From positions 7,934,505-7,998,504 of the forward strand of contig NC_045140.1 of the NCBI RefSeq assembly GCF_008831285.2: 64,000 nt of DNA. The letters are read 5' to 3'. Every line of letters starts with the position of its first letter. Within the stretch, counting starts at the first letter, position 1. Both the position numbers and the translations under genes were made by a program. Below, in pieces: positions 23,301 to 30,789 of the stretch. This DNA is from Nymphaea colorata (Eukaryota; Streptophyta; Magnoliopsida; Nymphaeales; Nymphaeaceae). The notes below the pieces were generated by a model. That model made no database searches and was not told where the DNA came from. It was given only the letters and a program-made list of their open reading frames with translations.

Positions 23301-25649
23301 TAAAACTATATAACAGTGGTAAAAGGAATGTTTTAATGACAATAAAATGATGAAAACAATTTAGTTTAAATTTACATTGGAATCCATGATATATCAATTC
23401 TAAAAAATAGAAAAATGGGAAAAGATCGCAAAAAGAACGTGAAAAAAAAGCAATAATAACGTGATAAATTTGTTTCCTGATTTTTCAAAATATCATGATT
23501 TTTTTTCCTTTTTTTGTTTGTCTTATTTTTGGTGTTAATATCGTGATATGTTCGAAAATATCGCGATATCTGTGACACTGCCTGAAACTAATTTGTCAAG
23601 GATTTGTCAGCATACACATAGGAAGTGCATCCAGAAGCTTGTAAATCATTATAATCAGTTTGTTGTCCAAAAAGAGTAAAATATGGGGGCTTGTTTGGTA
23701 AAATGGTCATGGGCAGGCAATTTATCATATGCATCGCCGAATGAGACGCTTCCCTCCACAGATCAAGGGGACATTGCTATCAAGAAACATGCTTATAGAA
23801 ACAAGAAATTAAAAAATATGTAGGAGAATAAAGATAATAATAAGGAAAGAGGAAAAAGTGAGAAAGAAGACAAGAAAGTACTAAAATAATGCATTCTCCT
23901 TCAAGTATGCACATAAAATTTATTGGTTGAGATTGCATTATGCATTGTTCGTTAAAACCCTAAATGTTTACTTTGACAAATTTTATTGGACAATTTTCAA
24001 ACAAAACCAAAAAGCATTCTCCTCTCCATTCCATCAGATATACACGCAAAAGCTTACAAGCTATGCTGAAACTGACTTCAATATCACTCCTTAAAGTTCG
24101 ACTTTCTACAAATTCGTTGGATAGGCTTCATCCCCATAACAACAAATGGGAGGAGAATGTGTGCATTTTGTGACGTTGGTCTATCAGATTAACTAGTTTC
24201 AAATGCATATAGAATGGTAGTACCAAAAAAAAAACATCTCAAACTCAAATATAGCCTTTGAACAATGCCAATAACTTTGTCTTTAGAATCCAGATTTCAC
24301 CTTAATGATAGTCATATAACAACGTCTTTCTAATCTGATACAAAGTAAAAACAAGCACAAACTGCTGAAATTTAAACAAATAAGACATGCCTTTGATATC
24401 TCTTCTCCCCGCCGAAAGTGAATTTCTGTCGGATTGAGTTCATACTCTGGAACCTCATGAGGGCTAGATACTGCCATTGGAGTTTTTCTGTTTTTCTGAT
24501 GATTCATAATTAATGAAAAGGAATGATTGTCAATGACCCATAACTGAGCGCTCAAAGTAATTAAGCCTCAAAGATCAAAATAAGCAATAACAGGTTAATA
24601 CTTACAGGAACTTTAGCCCCCCGAGCCTTCAAGATGTTATAAACCTCTATGTTGCCATAGTACTTAGCATCAATAGCAGCCTGCATCATATATGGCATCA
24701 TCAATCAGAGACAAGTTGGAAACGTAAAAGCAATTAAGCATGGGATTTTTTTTGCCATAGAAGCACAGGGAACTTTAATGCTGATGCCAAATCATGTCTT
24801 TCAGTTCGTCCACCATTCCTGCATCAGGGTCCATTCTCCTGCGGCATCTACAGAAAGCATGGTTGGACTTGAAGAAGTGTATGTCTAGGCAAATCTCTCA
24901 GTGTTTATTGGAGATGGCCTAGAGATTTTTTTACTGCTTCTGTGGGCAGGTTTGCTGCATGGAAAGGCTAATTTCTTGCCGTTCGTAGCGAAATATTTAC
25001 AAACTACAAGTAAGACAGAGCGCATGAGCTTTTATCTTTGCATGCGCAATTCAATTTGGCTCGCATAAAAAATCAGATCCGGGCAATCCAAATACAGCGC
25101 AAAAATAATGAGAAATAATTGGTCATGCTGAAACGCAGAAAGGAAGGGGAATTTTCTGGATCGATGCCGTCGATTGCATATTTGTTTCTTGTAAAGATGG
25201 AATAACGCTAAATCCTCTCGACTTACCGTGCTGCCCCACCTATCACGAGCATCGATATTGGCCTTTCGGCTCAGCAGAAGCTTCACAACATTAACGTGAC
25301 CTTCACAAGCAGCAATATGAAGAGCCGTCCTGCCATCCAGATCGATGCTGTTGACATCTACGCCTTCATCCAACAGCTCCTGCACACCCTTTTCATCCCC
25401 TTTAGAAGCCATGAAGAGCAGCTGCATCGTTGAATCCAGATTCTCGGGCACCGCCAACGCCTCCTCAACTACGCTCCGCTTGTTGGGATCCAGAGATGAC
25501 TGGCGCCCAAAACTAAATTTCAAGGCCGTCCTGTTCGGGTCTAAAGAGGACTGTCGCCTGAAAGTGAAAGCTCTCATGCTTCGGGCCCCCAGCGATCCGG
25601 TCGACATTTGGCGCGAGATGCCACGCTTCAACTGGGAAACAATTTCCAT
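690..25649 (-). CDS. ILK: ILK-family (Raf-like) ankyrin-repeat protein kinase, spliced, 3' end beyond window
   Basis: Ten exons join in one frame: 25227-25649, 24606-24680, 24391-24495, 19788-19873, 18159-18279, 17553-17632, 12935-12997, 12687-12808, 1280-1365, 690-814, giving about 428 residues. The N-terminus starts MEIVSQLKRGISRQ, as in plant ILK1-type proteins; ankyrin repeats span about 72-166 and the kinase domain runs from about 202. Kinase landmarks are VAVK (K217), RHPNVV, HCN (312-314), KPKN, GFG (332-334) and APE (363-365). Family members are Raf-like MAPKKKs acting in stress and immune signalling at membranes; that role is inferred by family. The C-terminal segment after DLRE (normally the ECW...RPTFSEI block and tail) is not found in 1-689 and must lie left of the window. 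An in-frame upstream ATG exists at 25700, but 25649 matches the family start. Introns 3 and 6 have GC donors. Confidence 0.9.
1280..1365 (-). CDS. ILK: ILK gene exon 9: APE motif
   Basis: Reads LYVAPEVYKGEIFDRSADAFSFGLILYE after a cgtag acceptor, with donor gtttgt. Frame and homology continue exactly from exon 8 across intron 8. Confidence 0.88.
2361..2582 (+). repeat. 5' LTR of the copia element
   Basis: 222 bp, begins TGTTAAACAAG and ends GCTGCAACA. A TATAAG box at 2489-2494 lies in a small palindrome (CTCTTTTATAAGAGAG), the probable promoter core. A CT-rich stretch precedes the end. Confidence 0.97.
2583..2594 (+). other. Primer-binding site (initiator Met tRNA)
   Basis: TGGTATCAGAGC directly abuts the 5' LTR; this is the standard plant copia site complementary to the 3' end of initiator tRNA-Met. 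Confidence 0.95.
3239..3282. repeat. (AT)n microsatellite in the copia leader
   Basis: About 22 AT units between the primer-binding site and the polyprotein start, only about 30 bp upstream of its ATG. Confidence 0.97.
3310..7536 (+). CDS. Copia Gag-Pol polyprotein, intact 1408 aa
   Basis: A single open frame with every expected domain. The gag region (about 25-240) begins with the copia-type LDGSNYEIWSR motif and is followed by an RG-rich tract. The zinc knuckle has C255, C258, H263, C268. The protease motif is DSGA at 367-370. The pre-integrase WHLRLGHPS motif and CEAC-type zinc site precede the integrase, whose catalytic triad D552, D615, E651 has the expected 35-residue spacing between D and E. 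The reverse transcriptase has YVDD at 1092-1095, and the RNase H includes SDADYAGS near 1255, SSAESEYRA and the ERTKHIEVDCH tail. No stop or frameshift is seen. The stop codon overlaps the polypurine tract. Confidence 0.97.
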   Translation: MDRFMMAESNKSDFSHEVKSGGNPFSYGSTVKLDGSNYEIWSRVFMMSVIGHQKEHVIEENEPVEKSGKYSSWKGDNNIVMSWIMNSVQPQIASTIAYYTSAKQMWDFLKQTYSNDRNISKILQVEEELLNLQQGDQSLAQYFASLKSISERLKALRPPCPTCYKTHGEQSMVAKFLQGLSSEYAVAKAQMLTGAEIPDLAEAYNRLSRLAVTLSSPASDIHASALAASGGRGRGLFRGRGMGRGSGGGRGRFQCTYCGKIGHLEDRCWDKHGRPTAAPSLGRNVTSKLGKNSLQSSIGAAQAASSVVDGSLSSSQSETMTVSINKSEYEDFLAHRSTQPSASTVMTDSAMSVDTISHDTGTTWIIDSGASRHFCSTPSMFTVLHSLPQIRHVRLADGRLSPIMGYGDIKISQSMTIPNVLYAPKFPTNLLSVGQLVNDLHCRVTFDSGLCSFQDLPTGKTIGGGYEKGGIYFLSDPVGIAASSITSLSSSFQWHLRLGHPSVSKLRHLLPHLSLPESFQCEACQLGKHTRSSYSSSLSTSSCGLFDLLHVDVWGPSRVASRSRFRYFLVIVDDYSRVTWVFLLKERSEVVCTLKNLIIEIKTQFGILVKNIRTDNALEFKASTLMKFYSDNGISPQFTCPHTSQQNGIVERKHRQLLNVARSLMLHTNLPAYFWGDAILTACYLTNRLPSSSIDNQIPIKLVHPQRSLFPVAPKVFGCTCFVHILGPTRDKLGAQAIKCIFIGYSRNHKGYKCFDPLTQKEYISADVTFFESQPYYSLTPMSTEMLRSPDPLPIPPIPLESFPVESPSSVVSKFRDPPLVYTRRQDPSHNLLPTVSQEVSTSEAHSPTHSDPCQDLPIALRKGRRQCTLHPISHFVSTDGVSKNMQQFIHALAAHTVPTCHQQALLDTQWRRAMPDEMDALVQRGTWELVDPPPRCDIVGSKWVFTVKYNSDGSLERYKARLVAKGYTQTYGVDFFETFSPVARLGTIRLIISVAVHHDWHMYQLDVKNAFLYGDLDETVYMQQPPGFERQGECGKVCKLKKAIYGLKQSPRAWFHKFSEVVSQCGFVRSPLDHSLFIKKASRGITVLVVYVDDIILTGDSDQEISDAKLFLQKHFVTKDLGPLRYFLGIEVARNGEGVVLSQRKYVLDLLQDTGMLGAKPANLPMNPRIHLHDDQTELVDSRSYRSLIGKLLYVTVTRPDISFAVGKLSQFMEKPRKVHWDAALMVVKYLKSSPGKGLLFTKGKTLEVEAYSDADYAGSVEDRKSTTGFCVFVGGNLISWRSKKQGVVSRSSAESEYRAMAQTAAEMTWARSMLSSLSVSITLPMKMYCDNQAATHIANNPVFHERTKHIEVDCHYIRDLVQAGTIATAHVPSEDQAADIFTKALPIGDFSRCCDKLSMFNMYAPA
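7535..7543 (+). other. Polypurine tract
   Basis: GAGGGGGAG lies immediately before the 3' LTR and overlaps the polyprotein stop codon. Confidence 0.93.
7544..7765 (+). repeat. 3' LTR of the copia element
   Basis: 222 bp, appears identical to the 5' LTR, and is followed by the target duplication ATATG. Confidence 0.97.
7771..9155. other. Intron 8 sequence, no feature recognised
   Basis: AT-rich with no coding similarity recognised on either strand. Confidence 0.6.
9164..9505. mobile_element. Non-autonomous hAT-like element (MITE), 342 bp
   Basis: Flanked by a perfect 8-bp duplication GTTTTTCT (9156-9163, 9506-9513). Ends read CTAACTCACACCGGTGCG and, on the other strand, CTGTGTCACATGGGTGCG. 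Subterminal GGGTGCGG-type motifs recur near both ends. There is no coding capacity; the interior includes an AT microsatellite near 9404-9428. The ends resemble those of the transposase-bearing hAT at 47778-51179. Confidence 0.85.
10267..10617. mobile_element. Non-autonomous hAT-like element (MITE), 351 bp
   Basis: Perfect 16-bp terminal inverted repeat CTAAGTCACATGGGTA. Flanked by the 8-bp duplication GTTCTGGT/GTTCTAGT (10259-10266, 10618-10625; 7 of 8 match). GGGTACGGGTACG-type subterminal motifs lie near the right end. No coding capacity. Confidence 0.88.
10626..12686. other. Intron 8 sequence, no feature recognised
   Basis: No gene or element resolved. Several CTAGTC/GACTAGT-type motifs occur near 11540-11660, with similar motifs near 19200-19340; no boundaries could be drawn. 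Confidence 0.5.
12687..12808 (-). CDS. ILK: ILK gene exon 8: GFG in place of DFG
   Basis: Codes NIMLDNGGHLKVAGFGL through SLIDGS. The metal-binding DFG motif is GFG, as known for several plant ILKs. The donor is gtaagt. The next exon is 11.3 kb away across a transposon-filled intron. Confidence 0.9.
12935..12997 (-). CDS. ILK: ILK gene exon 7: catalytic loop with HCN
   Basis: Codes GMNYLHECKPDPIIHCNLKP. The catalytic-loop HRD triad is HCN here, so the catalytic Asp is Asn (codon AAT). Acceptor tttacag, donor gtaaga; a 126-bp intron separates it from exon 8. Confidence 0.9.
14018..14362. repeat. Three diverged tandem repeats of about 120-126 bp with CT tracts
   Basis: Units begin near 14018, 14137 and 14263. 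Each contains GGTTTCAGG, a CTGAAACCCTC...GAGGGTTTCAG dyad and GGCCATCTCTCT followed by a CT run. The last unit ends in a pure CT run (about 14325-14361). It lies in intron 6 of the ILK gene. Confidence 0.85.
14440..15573. other. Intron 6 sequence, no feature recognised
   Basis: Contains short repeated GGATTTCA/GAAATCCA motifs at 14480-14580 that look transposon-derived, but no bounded element. The rest is AT-rich. Confidence 0.45.
15574..16943. repeat. Old direct repeats about 1.1 kb apart, possible decayed LTR element
   Basis: Segments near 15574-15853 and 16670-16943 align loosely and end in a clearly related block (GGTTATCTTATTGTGA... AAAGGTTCATATA versus AGTTATCCTATTGTGA... AAAGGTTCATATA). 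Between them a plus-strand open stretch (15959-16183) vaguely resembles copia gag. No primer site or target duplication was found, so this is tentative. Confidence 0.4.
17553..17632 (-). CDS. ILK: ILK gene exon 6: GDLGSYLQKKG
   Basis: Codes GDLGSYLQKKGRLQTPKAL through ALDIA plus two bases of the next Arg codon. The donor is AG|gcaagt, the classic GC-type consensus; frame with exon 7 (AGG GGA ATG AAT) requires this GC site. Confidence 0.9.
18159..18279 (-). CDS. ILK: ILK gene exon 5: alphaC helix and hinge
   Basis: Codes NAFRQELTLLEKVRHPNVV through the hinge EYHPR (residues 231-270). The acceptor is ctgccag and the donor is cga|gtaagt. Confidence 0.92.
19788..19873 (-). CDS. ILK: ILK gene exon 4: ATP-binding lysine
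   Basis: Follows a cag acceptor and reads GSYQVAKWNGTKVAVKILDKD, including the VAVK lysine (K217). It ends within the codon for I230 at donor gtataa, and the frame is completed by exon 5. It lies 4.5 kb downstream of exon 3. Confidence 0.9.
21270..23790 (-). pseudogene. Decayed Ty1/copia retrotransposon in ILK intron 3
   Basis: Minus-strand reading with several stops and shifts shows, in order, integrase C-terminal sequence (near 23600-23780; FGQQTDYNDLQA-like, YADKSLTN), reverse transcriptase (SYAKGNPKEFVCKL near 22270, LNRNFKMKDL near 22040) and RNase H (LLLLCDNQT near 21490). A polypurine-like ACTTGAGGGAGG lies at 21272-21283. The YVDD box reads YVAD. The reading is interrupted by a hAT insertion at 23135-23580 and resumes on its other side. 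It lies in the same orientation as the host gene. Confidence 0.8.
23135..23580. mobile_element. Non-autonomous hAT-like element, 446 bp
   Basis: Flanked by a perfect 8-bp duplication CCTGAAAC (23127-23134, 23581-23588). Ends are CATTGTCTCAAATATC and, on the other strand, CAGTGTCACAGATATC. The right subterminal part has ATATCGTGATAT and ATATCGCGATAT palindromes. It sits in the integrase part of the decayed copia element. Confidence 0.85.
24391..24680 (-). CDS. ILK: ILK gene exons 2 and 3
   Basis: Exon 2 (24606-24680, 25 codons) completes the ankyrin region (AAIDAKYYGN...RGAKVP) between a cag acceptor and a gtaag donor. A 110-bp intron follows. Exon 3 (24391-24495, 35 codons) carries the family linker HEVPEYELNP and ends EEISK. 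The exon 3 donor reads AAG|gcatgt, a GC donor: the nearest GT four bases on would break the frame with exon 4. Confidence 0.9.
25227..25649 (-). CDS. ILK: ILK gene exon 1: N-terminus and ankyrin repeats
   Basis: Codes residues 1-141: a basic, Ser-rich N-terminus with two related RRQSSLDPN / GRQSSLDPN segments (likely phosphorylation or 14-3-3-type sites, inferred), then ankyrin repeats including DLDGRTALHIAACEGHVNVV. The exon ends RWGST and is followed by a consensus donor gtaagt. Confidence 0.92.
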
Positions 25650-26690
25650 CCCCCGATTCGTAGAAAAAGGAAAACACGAACCTCTGTCGGTCCTCCTCAA
25701 ATAAATATTTACTGCGACCTACATGTTCACAACGTTGGAATACGCAGAAGTTCGAAACATGCCTGTCTCGGAATTCAGGGAACCCAGGCTCCCGAAATGA
25801 GAGATTCGACTTGATATTTTAGAGGATCAAGGCCTGTCCATTAGGGGCAGAAGGCAAGATCATGTTCTTTTTTTCCAGAAGTTCAATTGAGGTCCGAAGT
25901 TTGTTTTTGCTTAGCTGCCAAATCCAAAGTCGTCCTTTCAAAAGAATCAAAAACCAAACCAGAAAAGCAAAAACGGAAAAAAAAAAAAAAAACGACCAAG
26001 TTCCACTTGGCAGATGGAACACGAGAAAATTCCGAACAGATTTTTTTTTTTCCGGTGGGCAAGAATTCCGATCCAAATTAGATGAAAGGAAACAGATCAA
26101 AAGATGGAGAAACCAGCGGAACTAATGATCCCTGGGGAAGGAACAAGTGTGTCTTGGGCAATGGTGGTCAACGACTGGAGATCGGGCACCTCCGGAGTTT
26201 GCAGAAACTGGAAGGGGAGGAAGGGGCCATGCCACGAACTCCGGAGGGCCTGGCTTCTGGTCCCCTGGGGGGAGGGAAAGCGGGGGGGTGGGAAGGAGAG
26301 GAGAGATACAGAAGGGAGGAGGGCGAGCGAGAAATATGAAGAGGCAAGCCAGAGAGAAGAACGGGGGCCACGAGGAGTGAAGGGGCCGGGCAGTTTATGA
26401 ATCACGCGCGGCAATGCATATCCCATTGTACGGGCAGAGCAACTGATTGGCGAGCAGTCTTTGGGGGCCCCGGACAGGTTGGCGCCGCGGGACCCTTGGC
26501 TTTCCCAACCCAACCCAAAAGATGGGGTCCAGCTTTCTTCCCAACCGCCAGCGCGACGGCATCAGGGCCGGCCACCGGCAACCCAACTGCAGTCGGCGAG
26601 TCACGACGCGCGTGTGGACTCGGTCAGACGCAGCCGGACCGCGTATCACAGCCAAGCCAAGTCAAGACGTCATAAAGAAAAATATTAACA
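25650..26690. promoter_or_regulatory. 5' flank of the ILK gene, with a GC-rich block
   Basis: About 26100-26680 is markedly GC- and CpG-rich compared with its surroundings, consistent with a promoter/5' UTR region of the minus-strand ILK gene. Open frames in it overlap on both strands and match nothing recognised. No TATA box or transcript start can be assigned. Confidence 0.4.
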
Positions 26691-28486
26691 AAAGGTCGAG
26701 CGACGACGCCATCGTCTTACTAAATAATTGCGCCTCTGATCTCGGTTCCCCAAAATCATCCGAACAATCTCTCTCACTTATTTATTGCCATTAAATGTTT
26801 TTCCGACTTTTCGTTGCATCCGGTGCCTTCCAAATCTCCCTCTCTCTCTCTCTCTTCTCTCTTATTATATGTGTTACGAATTTTTACTTTCTAAACTCGC
26901 TTTCTGCTCAACCGGAAAAGAAGAATATATAAATAAAAAGTTTTAAAACATATGTTTAAATTATTTTGAAAAAAATCTTAAGAAAAATATGGTGTAGTAA
27001 AATAATTGGTTTTAAAGCCCATCGACCATTTTGAACAATTTTTCACGTAATGTTCTACGATGAACGATTGAAGAAAAAAAAAATAGAAAAGGTTGTCCAA
27101 ATTGTGTGAGTAGGAAGGAGCTACAAAGTCAACAATGAGATCCGAGTAATCCAACATACGACTTCGTTTCTAGTTTATATAAAACATGGATTTGTCAGGC
27201 CACCAAGATGCTTTGCATCTGGCCTCCCACATGCGGTGTCTGATGTGATGCATTCTAGATGAACAGAGAATTTGACTCCCATTCGGACGAGTTCCAAATC
27301 TCCCTAGGTATCATCTCAGCCGACATCTCCGCGAAGAGTCAGACCCACCTCATAGTTTCTTCGTAAAATTTCTGGTTTGAATCAAAGGGGCAGTTATGGG
27401 GTCCTTGGCGAACATTGCTCCACATAAGACGGAAGATACCACATGAGTGGGCCTAGAACAGCGTCCATTGGCTTGCTTTGCCTTCACGCAGCGTGAATCA
27501 TACTCTCTGCATCCAGCTATCGCCCAAATTAATCACCATATTTTTCATAGTCATGCCAAATATTTTTGTTTTCCTTCAATAAAACGGCGCTGTAACCAGA
27601 CTTGAAGGAGAAACTCATCAAATTGAGTTGGATGAAATAGCAAAGCAATCTTTTTGGTAAGGAGAAGACCATGGTAGGATGCTCGCCTTATTGATTGAAC
27701 TAACCGAAAAAAAAAAGGGATTGTTCTAAACGATCGCATGTCATATCGTTCGTTAATTAAATAGGTTGGAAATTCCTCACCAACACGCATCGATTGTCTA
27801 ATCTATGACCTGTTCAAAGTCACAACCATGTGCCTGACTAGGATTAATGAGAAAGATTGCCTGTTGGCAGAAATTGACAGCAATTGCACTACTAAAAGAA
27901 GAGTGCGATTTCATCAACACGGACGATCTAGAGTACTTTCGGCAAAATTCTGCTTCATAAGCAAATAATAGAGTTACGTCTTATATAAATTAATCGATCG
28001 TGTTCTACAAGTTGAAAGAAATCATTATCTGGCCTGAAACCAGCATTCTAAATGTTGATGTATCCTGGCAGCCTCAAATTTGTGAAATCATAGACCGCCA
28101 GTGTAAGGCCGAATCAGCCTATGTCGACTGCCATTAATTTTTTTTAAAAAAAGGTTAAGTTATTTGTAGGGGCATCTGACGTATTTCAATCTGTGTGCAA
28201 TTAAATATATGCATGTAAGTACATATTGTGTGTCTGTGTGTGTATAGTTATTTATTTATTTATATTGTGATTTTGAAACTAGTCAAACCAGCTGTTAAGT
28301 CCTAATGAGACAGCTCTAAAAATAAATGAAATAATTGAGAAGAAAAGAATGGCAGTTAAAATTCATGGAAACAGAAGTGGCTTATTAAAGGAGGATGGAG
28401 GAAATGGCAGACCTCCCTTAAAAGAAGAAAAAGAGGACCAATTTTGAATAGTGCCCTTTTAAAGGGCTTATTTACTTACCCAAGCC
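26691..28486. other. Intergenic, no gene recognised
   Basis: AT-rich, with a CT run near 26840-26865. A short dispersed repeat lies at 28095-28180. Confidence 0.5.
28095..28180. repeat. Dispersed repeat, copy 1
   Basis: Contains AAGGCCGAATCAGCC, ATGTCG, CTGCCATTAA and, after an A/T-rich gap, GGCATCTGACG. It matches 35097-35186 in the same orientation. Confidence 0.7.
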
Positions 28487-28489
28487 TTA

Positions 28490-28932
28490 GGGCTTGTTTG
28501 GTAGGAGGGAAAGGGAGGGATTGAGCAATCCCTCCTTTGTTTGGTTGGCTATAATTAGAAAGAAGGGAAAGGGAGGGAAAGAGGCAAAAGGTGTTTGGTT
28601 GAAGGGGAAGGAAATGAAATGAAAGGAAATAGAGGAATTGTTTAATGTAAATCTCTTCCCTTTCAAATCGGACGGATTGGGAGGGAAAAGAAAGAAAGGT
28701 AAGTGGAAGAGTTTTTTATTCTCATACTACCCCTCCTTTCTAAATACATGTGCTATTTAGTTTTTTTTTTCATTCCATTCATTTCCCTTTCTTTTCTATC
28801 CAAACAAACTTTTTAATCAACTCTTTTCATTCCATTCCATTCCATTCCTTTCCCTTTCCTTTCTCTTCCCTTCCCTTCCCTTCCCATTCCCTCCCTTTCC
28901 ATTCCTTCCTTTCCCTCCAACCAAACAAAGCG
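28490..28932. mobile_element. Harbinger/Tourist-like MITE, 443 bp
   Basis: Flanked by TTA (28487-28489 and 28933-28935). Ends read GGGCTTGTTTGGTAGGAGGG and, on the other strand, CGCTTTGTTTGGTTGGAGGG. The two arms are GGGAAAGGGAGG-rich and CCCTTTCCATTCC-rich, giving a long imperfect inverted repeat. No coding capacity. Confidence 0.82.
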
Positions 28933-28935
28933 TTA

Positions 28936-30785
28936 GTGGAGAAAGTTCCAGCAACAAGAAAATTACAAAGAGAGAGAGAGGCACCTCTCATTTTTTGTTG
29001 CATCTCAGGTAGCAAACAAAGTTGGTAGGAATTGGGTTACCTGGCCTCTCTCATCTCAGCCAAAAAAACAAGGAGCTAGGGTTGCTGCTGATTGGGACTC
29101 ATGGTTATTTCAATTCAAGTTAAATGCTATATATATAGAGAGAGAGAGAAAAAAAAGAGAGAGAGAGGTCCCATATTGATGGCAAGGTTGTAATTTGAAA
29201 AATAATTTTATGTTGCAATGGAAGAAAAGAGGCATTTGTTGAAGCAAAACTCTTTCTACTAAGGACTAAACCTAGTATGTAATTTGCCTACTTAAGTTGG
29301 TTACACGCACATAATATATACACATATATATATTGTGGTATGAAAATAAATAGGTGTTGCATGAGAATAGAGTTATCTGAAAATCAGTCTCAGTGAATCA
29401 AAGTGCAGGTGGATTGAAAGAACCTGAACCACTCTCACACTGGGCTTAATTTTCAATATGGAACTAAACTTTTAAAAGTAGGCATTACATGGATTGTAAT
29501 TGGAATGGACAAATCTACATGCAGATCAAATTGAGCATATTTTTGATTTATAAGTATTGGGGATATTTGAGCATGCCTCCAACATGTAGTATATATATAT
29601 AATTGTATATACACAATTATACAGATGAATACATGTACTCATGTATCGTTAAACATAAGAGTATTTGCACGCTAAAGTTAAGAATGTGGGTTAGGTGACC
29701 ATTATTGTTGAGAATGACAAAGTGCAACAAATCTTAAGGGTAAGAACTTAGACATGGTTGTGAACCCTTTTGGAATACATGAATGTGATTACATTATAAA
29801 AAGAACCTCTTGTATTTTGTGAGGACATATACGTGTTTTATGTAATATGATTTGAACAAATTTGTATTATGATATGAACATGCCTAAATGTCAAATGTTT
29901 AAATAGAGTTTGTAAGTATTCCATGCGATCAACTTGTTAACAGAAGTTTGTAGAAAGATCACCCATACAAATAGTGTTACTGCTTTGTTATTGTTATTTT
30001 GAATTAGGAATGTAATTTCAATTCAGAAATTTATAACAAAACAAAAAAAACAAGGAAACCGGTGTTTACCTTGCATCAGAATTTATACAGTTATTTATAA
30101 TGTTGCACGTTGAAGTTACTAAACTTCCAGATGTTGTTACTTACTATAGCATGTATGAAACATATTAAGAGGGTGGACAGGATATTAATAGGAAACGTTG
30201 AAATGTCCAAAATGATATGATCTCTAGATTTTGATAGTTCATCACAACGCAATAAGTCTTCATTTTGTTGTTCGTGTAGTAAGAAAGGTAGATATGCACA
30301 CAAAATCCAAAGATGGTGCCAACCAGGTTGGCAAGCTCACCAAGTTGACTTTAGAATCGCCCAACTCAGCTCAGATCGCCCATAAATCTCGACGTGAGTC
30401 AAGACTCGAATGGTTTAATACCATAATCAAATTGAATTGCCCTTGAACTGCCCAACTTGGGGGGTTCAGCAAGCCAACTGTGACTCATCCGAGTCAAACA
30501 TGAGACATTTCTTAGTCAAACTCAATGATTTCTTATACGAACCAGATCATCACCCTGGTTTTCAAGTGAACTGACCCCTTGCAAGGAATAATTGTTTCCC
30601 CTTCCTGTCTTTTGAGTCGATTCTTGGGTTCCCATTTTCTAAATTACTTTTCCACTTTTAGGTAGGGTTCTACCAGTGGCATACATCCACCGGTGATGAC
30701 ATCATCCGATAGGTGGTAGCTAAGCCCTCAAATCTCATCCTTTCCATCGTCAGCGTATGAAGACAAAAACACTAGGTTCTCCACT
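28936..30785. other. Intergenic, no gene recognised
   Basis: AT-rich, with short AT and AG runs near 29130-29165. No coding similarity seen. Confidence 0.5.
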
Positions 30786-30789
30786 TGAC

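Noticed and set aside
26082-26794. Several 75-138-codon frames on both strands
   Set aside because: GC-rich sequence has few stops; the frames overlap one another and show no recognised motif.
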